From NCBI RefSeq assembly GCF_018457175.1, contig NZ_JAGFNU010000003.1, positions 124,001 to 188,000 of the forward strand: 64,000 nucleotides of DNA, read 5' to 3'. Below are positions 1 to 7,565 of this stretch, piece after piece. The position numbers were made by a program, and so were the translations under genes. Source of the stretch: Pseudohalocynthiibacter aestuariivivens. GTDB taxonomy: Bacteria; Pseudomonadota; Alphaproteobacteria; Rhodobacterales; Rhodobacteraceae. The first letter of the stretch is position 1. Each line of letters begins with the position of its first letter. The notes beneath the pieces are model-generated. The model saw only the letters and a program-made list of their open reading frames with translations, searched no databases and was not told the origin of the DNA.

Positions 1-45
1 CCAGACAGGGTCTACTTGCGCCAGTTTTTTTCGTGTTTCAGCCAT
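1..45 (-). CDS. cysE: Probable serine O-acetyltransferase, N-terminal fragment cut by the window edge
   Basis: Only the first 15 codons are present (MAETRKKLAQVDPVW), read leftward off the edge. An AGAGGAAA ribosome site sits just upstream of the ATG. The DPVW start resembles the N-terminus of CysE serine acetyltransferases, which make O-acetylserine for cysteine synthesis. From memory, cysE lies next to the GTA cluster in Rhodobacter capsulatus and relatives, and the neighbouring genes here are a GTA remnant. The identity is inferred from 15 residues plus context and could be wrong. Confidence 0.45.
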   Translation of the reverse strand, partial: MAETRKKLAQVDPVW

Positions 46-129
46 CAGACTTTCCTCTTTTGCGTAGCCGTCATACACAGATAGGTTAAAATACCCAAGC
101 GCAAAGACCTAATATCAGGAATTCACAAA

Positions 130-468
130 ATGAATGAGTCCTTGCAAGAACAGTTCCGGGCGATGTTAACACATTCTCTTGCAGAATTAGAGCAAGAAGA
201 CGAACTGGGAAAATCCGGGCAGAAAACGGTCGAATTAGACCAGCAGTCTGTTGGCCGGCTAAGCCGGATGGATGCTTTGCAACAGCAGGCAATGTCCAAA
301 GCCACGCAAGTACGCCGCAGTCAAATGAAATCAAGGATTCTGACAGCCTTGGCCCGAATGGATGCCGATGAATACGGCTTTTGCTTATCCTGCGGCGAGG
401 AAATAGCCCAAAAGCGGCTCGAACTTGATCCAACACATGCGACATGTATCAGTTGTGCCTCTCGTTAA
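130..468 (+). CDS. TraR/DksA-family zinc-finger protein
   Basis: A 112-residue protein. The N-terminal two thirds are charged and probably helical. The C-terminus carries a four-cysteine zinc finger, CLSC then about 18 residues and CISC, as in DksA/TraR proteins, which bind in the RNA polymerase secondary channel. It is shorter than full DksA (about 150 residues) and lacks a long coiled-coil tip, so it belongs with the short TraR-like members common in Rhodobacteraceae. It is the only plus-strand gene in this stretch. Its 3' end overlaps the end of the convergent minus-strand gene by 20 bases. The family call is firm; a role in transcription control is inferred. Confidence 0.85.
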   Translation: MNESLQEQFRAMLTHSLAELEQEDELGKSGQKTVELDQQSVGRLSRMDALQQQAMSKATQVRRSQMKSRILTALARMDADEYGFCLSCGEEIAQKRLELDPTHATCISCASR

Positions 469-760
469 AGGCTGCTTTTTCCTGCCGCCAATTCACAAGC
501 GAAGTAAAAACCAAGGCCATGCAACTACAATAGTCGATGTCATCCAAAAACGGCTCGATTGCTTTGGGGTATCGTTCAACCGCGCCGCTTAAGCTTCCAT
601 TGCCCCAGCGCTGGTGCAGCTTGCCGGTTCTTATACGATATGCATCAGCGGCAGAAGCTTGCGTCAATGCCTGATGGACAGCAGTCGGCCGATCTTTATC
701 TTTCAATTTCAGCAATGTACGGGCAATAGCCGTTACATCGCCAAATAAAACAGGTCGCAT
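449..760 (-). CDS. Small conserved Rhodobacterales protein flanking the GTA locus (DUF7742-like)
   Basis: A 103-residue protein starting MRPVLFGDVTAIAR. The frame is open to 853, but I choose the ATG at 758-760 because homologues I recall start MRPVL-GDV. It contains conserved-looking AADAYR-RTGKLH-RWGNGSL segments and no membrane or signal segment. It lies directly downstream of the broken GTA genes. From memory this family (Pfam DUF7742) accompanies GTA clusters in Rhodobacteraceae; the exact family number should be checked. Function is unknown. Confidence 0.65.
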   Translation of the reverse strand: MRPVLFGDVTAIARTLLKLKDKDRPTAVHQALTQASAADAYRIRTGKLHQRWGNGSLSGAVERYPKAIEPFLDDIDYCSCMALVFTSLVNWRQEKAAFNERHN

Positions 761-812
761 TCTTCGGTTCCCAAAAATTGCACACAAAGACTTTAAAACA
801 AATCCTCCAAGA

Positions 813-897
813 TCAAGCTTGAAGTGAGATGACAGCAAAAGGCCCGGGCCCAAATCGGTCCGACAATTGAGCTACGTGAATTTCAAATGCGCCGCTT
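813..897 (-). pseudogene. Possible C-terminal remnant of a deleted GTA gene
   Basis: Between the capsid fragment and the next gene, a frame shifted relative to the capsid reads GAFEIHVAQLSDRFGPGPF and on to a TGA at 813-815. There is no start codon. A VAQLSDRFGPGPF-type ending recalls, from memory, the end of GTA g15 host-specificity proteins. If so, a single deletion joined g5 to the last codons of g15. This short match is suggestive only. Confidence 0.35.
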
Positions 898-1219
898 ATC
901 CGCCGTCAGCCGCCACATTTGACGCAAGTGCTTTGCCTTCCAGCTCAAGACCGCGCAGGGCGTCATCGTCGCCTGAGCGCAAATATGCGTTAAACGCTTT
1001 CTGATGCGGTGCCTCTGCATCGGCAGCTGCGGAAAGGGCTGGGCGCCCATAAGTCATTGTTTTTCGTTCAAACATGGTTAGTCTTTCATTCTGTTGTTGA
1101 AGCTTGGAATTTATGTCGTTCATAAGGCCCGCCAGCGCAGCCGTAACATCTGCAGTTGGTGACAAGCCTTTAGGCACAGCCTCTGCGGCCCGAGCCTTGT
1201 TCTCGGTTGTTTTCATCAA
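896..1219 (-). pseudogene. GTA major capsid protein g5, truncated after 107 codons
   Basis: An N-terminal fragment of an HK97-fold capsid protein. It has the helical scaffold-like delta region (residues about 20-55), then ALSAAADAEAPHQKAFNAYL and KALASNVAADGG, where full-length GTA capsids enter the mature shell domain (YLVDP in homologues I recall). Here a TAA stop follows GG, and no capsid sequence continues in any frame. A GTA capsid is about 390-400 residues, so about 290 are missing. Loss of the shell domain means no capsid can form. It directly follows the prohead protease gene, as in the RcGTA cluster. Confidence 0.85.
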
Positions 1220-1239
1220 AGATTTCCTGATTTTTAGGT

Positions 1240-1818
1240 TTAGAAAGGCCCGCGCGTGTCGCAGGCCAGCATCAGGCGGGCATCGTTAATCGTCTCCACC
1301 AGATCGTTCAGCAGATCAACCTCGGGCTCCTCGCCCTTCGTTCCGACCCGTGCTTCGGAAAGCATCGGGAATGTGACCAAAGAAACCTCCCAAAGCTCCA
1401 GTTCCGTCAAGCGCCTCAGGCCCTTGGCGTCTTTTGTTGCTTTCAACGTGCGATACCCGATCGACAATCCGTCAATTGCACCGGCTTCAACCAGTGCGGC
1501 GGCTTCGCGGCCCTTGGCAATCTCGGCAAGCAATCGCCCTTTCACGTAAAGGCCACGCTCATCCTCACGCACGTCTTCCCAAACTCCAATCGGTTGTGCC
1601 GGGTCATGTTGCCAAAGCATTTTTATGGCGCGTCCCTTTTGGGCCAGCCCCTGCAACGACTTTGCATAGGCCCCCTTTTCAACTACATCCCCGCCTTGAT
1701 CGAGCTTGCCAAAAAGGGACCCGTACCCTTCAATAACCGCGCCATCTGACACGCTTACGCCCTCTTGAAACCGGCAAAACTTGGTCTCAAGCCCAAAGCC
1801 ATATTTCGTTGATATCAT
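1240..1818 (-). CDS. GTA prohead protease, HK97 family (g4)
   Basis: A 192-residue protein of the HK97 prohead protease family (peptidase U35), which trims the capsid protein during head maturation. Visible hallmarks are IEGYGSLFGKLDQGGD near residues 29-44, MLWQHDP with the catalytic-type His, and GLSIGYR followed by LWEVSLVTFPM. An AGAGGTG ribosome site precedes the ATG. Length is normal and the frame intact. The capsid substrate encoded next is truncated, so the enzyme probably has no useful target. It sits between the g3.5-like gene and the broken g5. Confidence 0.88.
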   Translation of the reverse strand: MISTKYGFGLETKFCRFQEGVSVSDGAVIEGYGSLFGKLDQGGDVVEKGAYAKSLQGLAQKGRAIKMLWQHDPAQPIGVWEDVREDERGLYVKGRLLAEIAKGREAAALVEAGAIDGLSIGYRTLKATKDAKGLRRLTELELWEVSLVTFPMLSEARVGTKGEEPEVDLLNDLVETINDARLMLACDTRGPF

Positions 1819-1839
1819 GTCTTTTTCACCTCTTTTACC

Positions 1840-2088
1840 TTACTTAGGGGCTGTATCAATCAACGAGGCTATGCCCTGAGACAAAATCACCCCAACCACG
1901 CCATACACCATCAGCCAAAGCCGCTTTTCCAGGCGCTCAATCAATGTCTCTATTCGCCCTAACCGCTGATACATCGTGTCAAACTGAAGCTTCGCGATCC
2001 GCTCATTTGCCTCGATCCGGGCAGAAGCCGCATCAAAACTCTCGTAGAGAAACCGTGAGCCGCCGGTTTGTGCTTTTCCGTCGCTCAT
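1840..2088 (-). CDS. GTA head-formation protein (g3.5, RCAP_rcc01685-like)
   Basis: An 82-residue protein with a charged helical body (FDTMYQRLGRIETLIERLEKR, about residues 36-56) and a C-terminal hydrophobic segment, LWLMVYGVVGVILSQGIASL, that could cross the membrane. Its position between portal and protease matches the small g3.5 gene of RcGTA. The start overlaps the end of the portal gene by four bases, suggesting translational coupling. The assignment rests on position, size and sequence style. Confidence 0.75.
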   Translation of the reverse strand: MSDGKAQTGGSRFLYESFDAASARIEANERIAKLQFDTMYQRLGRIETLIERLEKRLWLMVYGVVGVILSQGIASLIDTAPK

Positions 2089-3260
2089 TCCCCCTCCGCA
2101 AGCTTCGCCAAACCAAGTATCGCGCGTTTTTCCGCATCCGTTAGGAAAGAGGTTTCACTGATCCGTCGCCATTGCTGGTCGCGTTCCATTGACAACGCCG
2201 GCACTTGATCAAGATCGGGCTTAAGGACAAGCTGTTCACCCGTAAACCGCGATAGCCAGTCAGACACACTGACTGCAACACGGGTCGCCAGCGGCACGAC
2301 AGTTAACCGGTAAAAAGCGCGGTTCGCTTCCTGATAATTGGCATAGGTCGCGTCGCCAGTCAGACCCAGCAACATCGGCGGAACGCCAAACGCAACAGCA
2401 ATCTCGCGTGCGGCCGCCTCTTTGGTTTTCTGGAACTCCATGTCCGACGGTGAAAACCCCATCGGCTTCCAATCAAGACCGCCTTCCAGCAACATGGGCC
2501 GCCCGGCGTTTGCCGCGCCCTGATGGTAGCTCGCCATCTCGTTCTGAAGCCTGTCATATTGGTCAGACGTGAGGGACGCCTGCCCCTCCGCCCCCTTGTA
2601 AACAATGGCACCTGACGGGCGCGCCGCATTGTCAAGCAGCGCTTTGGACCAGCGTGAAGCCGCATTATGCACGTCAATCGCGCTTGCCGCCGCCTGCATC
2701 GGCGACAAACCATAGTGATCATCCTGTGGATGAAAACTTTTAACGTGGCAAACGGGCGGCGCAGCCCCGGTCATGTCAAACCGGTGTTTACGCCCGCCCA
2801 CAGCATATTCATAGGCGACCGGCCAGCCATCTGCCCCCGGCACCAATTGCATTCGGTCAGACCGCAGCACAGGTAGTTCCAGCGGCTTTCCGGTCTCTCC
2901 AACGATTGCCTCCAGATACCCGTTTCCTGAAAGCAACAAATGACCGTAAAGCGCTTCAAACAGCTCTGCGCGTCCCTGCGCCAGATTTGGGTTCTGTATC
3001 AGATCCATCACCGGATGCGTCTCATAGCGCCGTTCACGATCCTGTAAAACCAAAGGCAGCGCCGCCGCTGCCTCCGCAATCAGCCTGACGGAACGAAAAC
3101 CAACCGGGTTCCCTGTGAAACCCGTCCGTGTCAGTGAAACCGTGTCTCTCGGACTCCAGGCCACCCGCCCAGCGCTATGATAAGCAATCACAGGCCCTGC
3201 GGACGACGCCTTTTGTTCCGGGGTTTTCACCACATTGCGGCGGAAAAAATCAAATGCCAT
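2085..3260 (-). CDS. GTA portal protein, HK97 family (g3)
   Basis: A 391-residue phage portal protein, which would form the dodecameric ring through which DNA enters the head. Family features include SVRLIAEAAAALPLVL near residue 58, HPVMDLIQNPN, GNGYLEAIV, HVKSFHPQDDHYGLSPMQAA, and FGVPPMLLGLTGDATYANYQEANRAFY near residues 292-318. Length and frame are normal. It follows the terminase by 124 bases, as in other GTA clusters. It is apparently intact although the cluster it serves is broken. Confidence 0.92.
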   Translation of the reverse strand: MAFDFFRRNVVKTPEQKASSAGPVIAYHSAGRVAWSPRDTVSLTRTGFTGNPVGFRSVRLIAEAAAALPLVLQDRERRYETHPVMDLIQNPNLAQGRAELFEALYGHLLLSGNGYLEAIVGETGKPLELPVLRSDRMQLVPGADGWPVAYEYAVGGRKHRFDMTGAAPPVCHVKSFHPQDDHYGLSPMQAAASAIDVHNAASRWSKALLDNAARPSGAIVYKGAEGQASLTSDQYDRLQNEMASYHQGAANAGRPMLLEGGLDWKPMGFSPSDMEFQKTKEAAAREIAVAFGVPPMLLGLTGDATYANYQEANRAFYRLTVVPLATRVAVSVSDWLSRFTGEQLVLKPDLDQVPALSMERDQQWRRISETSFLTDAEKRAILGLAKLAEGE

Positions 3261-3384
3261 TATTGGCTACTCCTCTTTGTCCTTCGGGCATGACTTTGAC
3301 AACGCCACAGCGTTTTTCTTCACCATCACCAGTTTCCATAAATATCCCCGCCGGAGGCTCCGGCAGCCCTGCAAACGAAACGGT

Positions 3385-4671
3385 CTAAAGTGTGCGCAGC
3401 CTCGGCCTGCGCCACTTCGCCGCCGGAACCAGCAACAAGTCATGAAGCGCCCAGACAAGCGCATCTACCCTGTCCGGGCTGCCACGTCCTTCAAATCCGC
3501 GCTGGGTCATCCGGCACATCTGATCTTCAAGTTCCGCCAGGTCCCTTAAGTGACGCACCCTGCCCTGTTCATAAAGCGCCGCTACCGGCTCTGCCCGCAC
3601 GGCTTTGCCACGGGTGGCCCGAACGGCTTTGTAAGGCACCATAGGGTCGATCTGCCGGACAACCGTTTCAACAAGGTCACCCCCCTGATTGACTTCGGCA
3701 ACCAACCGCTCTGCACCAAATTCTTCCATCGCGGATATTGCTGCCTGCGCCCATTGAGTGGGCGACGAGGCTTTCAGAGATGCGTCCTTTAGCACCACCG
3801 CGTGCCAATCCTGCGGCGGTCCCTGCGTCACCGCGCCAACAACTATGATGCCGCATTCATCAGACCCGGCATGACCCGTTACAGGTGGGTCAACCGCGAC
3901 CACAATCCGGTCAAGAGCCGGCGCTTCGCTAAGACGCGCTGCCTCAAGCCCTGCAGATGTCCAGAGCGCCCCTTCGGCGTCCTCCAGCAACACCCCGTCC
4001 AGCTCCTGCCGCCCCAACCGCGTACCCGCATAGCGGGCGCGCACTTCTTCAAGGAAGGAGGCCGCGAGATAGGCGCGGTTTGCCTCGGTTGGGGCGCGGG
4101 TAGTAACGGTCGACAGATTGTCCAGAATAGCCTTTAGGACCGCTAAGTTTTTCGGCGTTGTGGTCACGCATTGCCGCGGGCATTCGCCAAGCCGCAAGGC
4201 AAATTGCAGCATGTCCCAGGCGTCTTCGGCTTTCTTCCATTTTGCAAGCTCATCGACCCAGGCCGCGTCAAACTGTGGCCCGCGCAGGCTTTCCGGCTCA
4301 TGAGCAGAATAGACCTGCGCCACCGCGCCGTTTGGCCATAAAAGCCGTTTGCGTGTTGCCTGCCATTCCGGGCGTCGGTCAGGGGGTGAACAGGCCAATA
4401 TCCCGCTTTCACCAAAGATCATGACCTCGCGCACCTGATCAAATGTTTCGCCAACAAGCGCCACCCGCGCAGAACGCCCTGCATCAAGCGGCTTGTCGCC
4501 TTCAACTTCTCGTCTGACCCATTCGGCGCCTGCGCGAGTTTTTCCAGCCCCACGCCCGCCCATAATGACCCAGGTTCGCCAGTCTCCTTCCGGCGGCAAC
4601 TGGTGTTCCAGCGCCCAGAACTCAAACAAATAGGGAAGCGCCAATAACGCTCCCCTGCCAAGATCATTCAA
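3385..4671 (-). CDS. GTA large terminase (g2)
   Basis: A DNA-packaging motor with N-terminal ATPase and C-terminal nuclease. Walker A is GGRGAGKTRAGAEW, an adenine-type AQVYSAHEPESLRGPQFDAAWVDE region follows, and acidic nuclease residues appear in VAVDPPVTG and SPDRVDALVWALHD. The frame is open to an ATG at 4797, but that region overlaps the g1 coding frame. I favour the TTG at 4669-4671, with AGGAG six bases upstream, giving 428 residues beginning NDLGRGALLALPYLFEFWAL; ATGs at 4725 or 4797 are alternatives. Length and motifs look functional. Confidence 0.9.
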   Translation of the reverse strand: MNDLGRGALLALPYLFEFWALEHQLPPEGDWRTWVIMGGRGAGKTRAGAEWVRREVEGDKPLDAGRSARVALVGETFDQVREVMIFGESGILACSPPDRRPEWQATRKRLLWPNGAVAQVYSAHEPESLRGPQFDAAWVDELAKWKKAEDAWDMLQFALRLGECPRQCVTTTPKNLAVLKAILDNLSTVTTRAPTEANRAYLAASFLEEVRARYAGTRLGRQELDGVLLEDAEGALWTSAGLEAARLSEAPALDRIVVAVDPPVTGHAGSDECGIIVVGAVTQGPPQDWHAVVLKDASLKASSPTQWAQAAISAMEEFGAERLVAEVNQGGDLVETVVRQIDPMVPYKAVRATRGKAVRAEPVAALYEQGRVRHLRDLAELEDQMCRMTQRGFEGRGSPDRVDALVWALHDLLLVPAAKWRRPRLRTL

Positions 4672-5008
4672 AAAATGCTCCTGTACCTCTTGCGGTTCTG
4701 AGCAGAGCCATTCTGCGCCCAATCTCATCGCGTGCGCTGCCGAAGTCGATGGCATAGTCATGCACAACTCCTGCCTTTTTTCTGCGATGTTCCTCAAGTC
4801 GTTCCCTTTCTTTCAGGGCAAGCACAAGCAATGCTGACGCATCCCGGACAACGCGTTGTGCATCTCCCGGGGCATCAAAATCGCCCGCTTCCCATTTGTT
4901 GATCAATCCATTCAGCTTGCCGACAGCGCGCTAAAAATGTTCCTGAGTCACCGAAAGCATCCGCTCCGAAGACGCGTCTTCCCCATCATTGGGCGTGATC
5001 AATGTCAT
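4664..5008 (-). pseudogene. GTA small terminase-like gene g1, interrupted by an amber codon
   Basis: From the ATG at 5006-5008 the frame reads 25 codons to QEHF, then TAG at 4931-4933. It continues open in the same frame (RAVGKLNGLINKWEAGDFD) for about 88 codons to a TGA at 4664-4666. The downstream part, including DFGSARDEIGRRMALLR, reads as coding, and the joined length of about 115 residues fits RcGTA g1. The simplest reading is one nonsense change in an old gene. A TTG at 4906 could restart an 80-residue product. The end overlaps the terL start, as expected. Confidence 0.6.
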
Positions 5009-5361
5009 AAAGTCTGTAACCTGCCTCTCATGCACTCCGCACGAGCGAAACAGAAAAACGGCCTCCGGGTCACCCCGCGGCCGCTTGCCCACTTCTTCTA
5101 GCTTGATTTAATGTATACTTCAGGGAGTTCTGTGAGTCAAGATTAAACTCTTAGGTTGTGTTTCTAGGAGAGTACGCGCACGGCAACAACTTGTTAAGAA
5201 AAACAGGTATGTATTTATTTATGAAAGAAATTTTATCCTGGCCTACATTGGGGCAATGACCCACACATCACTCGTTCAACAAACGATGCGATTCACCAGA
5301 TAACCTTAAGTCTAGCAAAAATTAACTACAGATACAGACAAAACGCGTGGTAAGCTCACCA
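5009..5361. other. AT-rich intergenic region upstream of the GTA remnant
   Basis: No convincing gene is found in either strand. The sequence is AT-rich, with short homopolymer stretches around 5195-5225. It would hold the GTA promoter, and TATACATT on the minus strand near 5111-5118 could be a -10 element, but no clear -35 is seen. The 3' end of the next minus-strand gene abuts it at 5362 without an obvious terminator. Confidence 0.4.
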
Positions 5362-6228
5362 TTATAAGGGCGGGCCTGTGTCCCGCATGACCTTATACAA
5401 GGCCATGACATGCTCTTCTTCATAACCTGCCTCAATCGCCCTATCGAAGAAGCTGCCAACATGGTCAGGAAACTCCGTGTTTATCCGTGCATCACGCGCT
5501 TGCTGCCGAAGAAGTTCAAGCGATGCTTGCCATACCTTGAGCGTCGCGGTGTTCTGGTCGAAGGTACCATCTCGTATAGTGCCAGCGTGATGTTGAATCT
5601 GCTCATCATCCGGGAATAGAGAAGTAAACTTATCCAACCCGACAGCCTCTGACTGACACAAATTCGCGGCGTGAATAATACCCATGAACCTACCAAAACG
5701 TGTTGATAGCCATGCTAGGTCTAATGTCGAAGCTGCTGCGACATTCTCTCCAAGATACTCGATCTTCTCGCCAAGGCCGCCTATCAGCTTTTCCACTTTC
5801 TTATAGGTTTCCGCTTTCCCGGAGATCAGCAACTGCCCATTTTCAGTTCCCAAATCGTTTGGCCCACAAAGAATTGCACCATCCAGATACTCAGCCTGAT
5901 GACTAGAAAGCCAGCTTTCAGATTCTCTTGCTTCCTTTGGCAAGCATGTACTGAGCTGAACGAAAATTCGTCCGCTAAGACGCTGTGCAACCTGATTAGA
6001 TCTAAGGATTGCACGCGTGGCATCGTGGTGATCTATACAGATAATCGTAACCGGACTTGCCAGCACAGCTTGATCAACGTCGTGCGCGCCGACAACTCTG
6101 CCGCCTACCAAGGGTTTCATTTTACTGGCCGAGCGGTTCCAAATAGTCAAATTGTAACCTGATTGCTGGAATGTTTTCACCAGCGCCGATCCCATCAGTC
6201 CAAGTCCAATGATCGTTACATCACTCAT
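5362..6228 (-). CDS. NAD(P)-dependent oxidoreductase, imine-reductase / 3-hydroxyisobutyrate dehydrogenase-like
   Basis: A 288-residue protein. The N-terminal Rossmann fold begins DVTIIGLGLMGSALVK (GxGxMG), and TIWNRSASK suggests NADPH preference because an Asn-Arg follows the second strand. The C-terminal half is all-helical (ASTLDLAWLSTRFGRFMGIIHAANL), and the catalytic Lys of true hydroxyisobutyrate dehydrogenases is not evident, as in imine reductases and reductive aminases. GGGGGG precedes the ATG. It appears to be a single gene; the substrate cannot be told from sequence. Confidence 0.75.
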   Translation of the reverse strand: MSDVTIIGLGLMGSALVKTFQQSGYNLTIWNRSASKMKPLVGGRVVGAHDVDQAVLASPVTIICIDHHDATRAILRSNQVAQRLSGRIFVQLSTCLPKEARESESWLSSHQAEYLDGAILCGPNDLGTENGQLLISGKAETYKKVEKLIGGLGEKIEYLGENVAAASTLDLAWLSTRFGRFMGIIHAANLCQSEAVGLDKFTSLFPDDEQIQHHAGTIRDGTFDQNTATLKVWQASLELLRQQARDARINTEFPDHVGSFFDRAIEAGYEEEHVMALYKVMRDTGPPL

Positions 6229-6410
6229 GATTACTGCCCCCCAGTGGTATAGTGGTACCCTAACAGAGTTTGGTCAACTTCCACCGGTTCCAAACAACTA
6301 TCAGCAACTGGTTGTCGTGGACCCAATAAGCTAACCAAACCTCGTTGCGTCCACATAGCAAGCCTCCACCATCTAGCCGTGTCGCGGCGGCTTTACCTTC
6401 TTCAGGTTGC

Positions 6411-7565
6411 TCAATTGTTGCTGCGTTCCGCCTCGATTGCGCGCCATTTCGCGACGTTCTCATTGTGCTCTGCCAACGTTTTGGCAAACGCATGTCCACC
6501 CGATCCATCCGCGACAAAGAACAGATAGTCTGTCTCCTCCGGATTGAGCGCAGCCTCTATGCTGGCCTTTCCGGGGTTTGCAATTGGTGTCGGTGGAAGC
6601 GCGTCGATCAGGTAAGTGTTCCAAGGAGTTTCGCGCCGCAGTTCACTTTGGCGCAGGCCACGCCCCAACGATCCCTGACCCAGGGTAATTCCGTAAATCA
6701 CCGTCGGGTCAGTTTGTAGCCGAATACCCTGACGCAACCGATTCACAAAGACCGAGGCAACCTGCCCGCGTTCCTCTGGTACGCCTGTTTCCTTTTCGAC
6801 AATCGACGCCATAATCAATGCTTCTTCGATTGTCTCATAGGGAAGGTCCGCTGCGCGGTTGCGCCAGGCTTCTTCCAGAATCGCTTTCTGAGCCTCGCTC
6901 ATTTGCGTGATCAGCGCGCTGCGCACCGTTCCGGACGCAACCTCGTAACTGTCCGGTGCCAATGTGCCCTCGACCGGAACCCCGGCAACTTCACCATCCA
7001 GAAAATCCGCCGCTTTCAACCCTTCGGTGATCTGCCAGCTTGTGGCACCTTCCGCCAATGTTACGCGGAAACGTACATCCGGATCATCACGCACCTCAGT
7101 ATAATCTGTAGGAACCGCATCCTCTGCCGGATCAAACGACACACGAACAACATAGCGGTTGGTTTCCGGATCAAGCTCGCTCACAACAACCTGATTGCGC
7201 AAAATGCCAATCCTGAAATTTACCTCTGTGCCACAGGTTGACCGCCCGCTTCCGGTAATGATTGCGTTGATTTCCGCCATGGAAATCCCTTCACGCAGCA
7301 GAAAACTACCTGCTTTTAGTGATCTCGCGCTGTCCGAGTACTCAGCACCGATCTTAAAGATCGTTTCATTGCTGATTGCACCCTCTTCATTCAATTGCCT
7401 TGCAACCGAGGGGATCTTGGAGCCGCTTTCGACCCTAAGGCAAATCGCATCTGCCAGTGGTCCGGGTTGCGTGTACTGGTTCTTGGCCCATAAAATCACA
7501 CCGCCCGCCACAAAAACGATCAGCACCAGCATCGTCAACGCGTTAGAGGCAAAATGACGCCACAT
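6411..7565 (-). CDS. mltG: Endolytic peptidoglycan transglycosylase MltG
   Basis: A 384-residue membrane-anchored protein. It has one N-terminal transmembrane segment (about residues 9-27), LysM-like region IPSVARQLNEEGAI, and the YceG domain with catalytic glutamate in ASIVEKETG, then VFVNRLRQGIRLQTDPTVIYG and TPWNTYLIDALPPTPIANPG. MltG cuts nascent glycan strands and sets their length. Its start overlaps the fabF stop by one base (TGATG), so the two are probably translated together; fabF-mltG linkage is usual in this group. Confidence 0.93.
   Translation of the reverse strand: MWRHFASNALTMLVLIVFVAGGVILWAKNQYTQPGPLADAICLRVESGSKIPSVARQLNEEGAISNETIFKIGAEYSDSARSLKAGSFLLREGISMAEINAIITGSGRSTCGTEVNFRIGILRNQVVVSELDPETNRYVVRVSFDPAEDAVPTDYTEVRDDPDVRFRVTLAEGATSWQITEGLKAADFLDGEVAGVPVEGTLAPDSYEVASGTVRSALITQMSEAQKAILEEAWRNRAADLPYETIEEALIMASIVEKETGVPEERGQVASVFVNRLRQGIRLQTDPTVIYGITLGQGSLGRGLRQSELRRETPWNTYLIDALPPTPIANPGKASIEAALNPEETDYLFFVADGSGGHAFAKTLAEHNENVAKWRAIEAERSNN

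Noticed and set aside
6240-6330. tRNA-like sequence (AGTGGTATAGTGGTACC followed by GGTTCCAAA)
   Set aside because: No acceptor stem, anticodon arm or complete cloverleaf can be folded; the resemblance is limited to short A- and B-box-like words.
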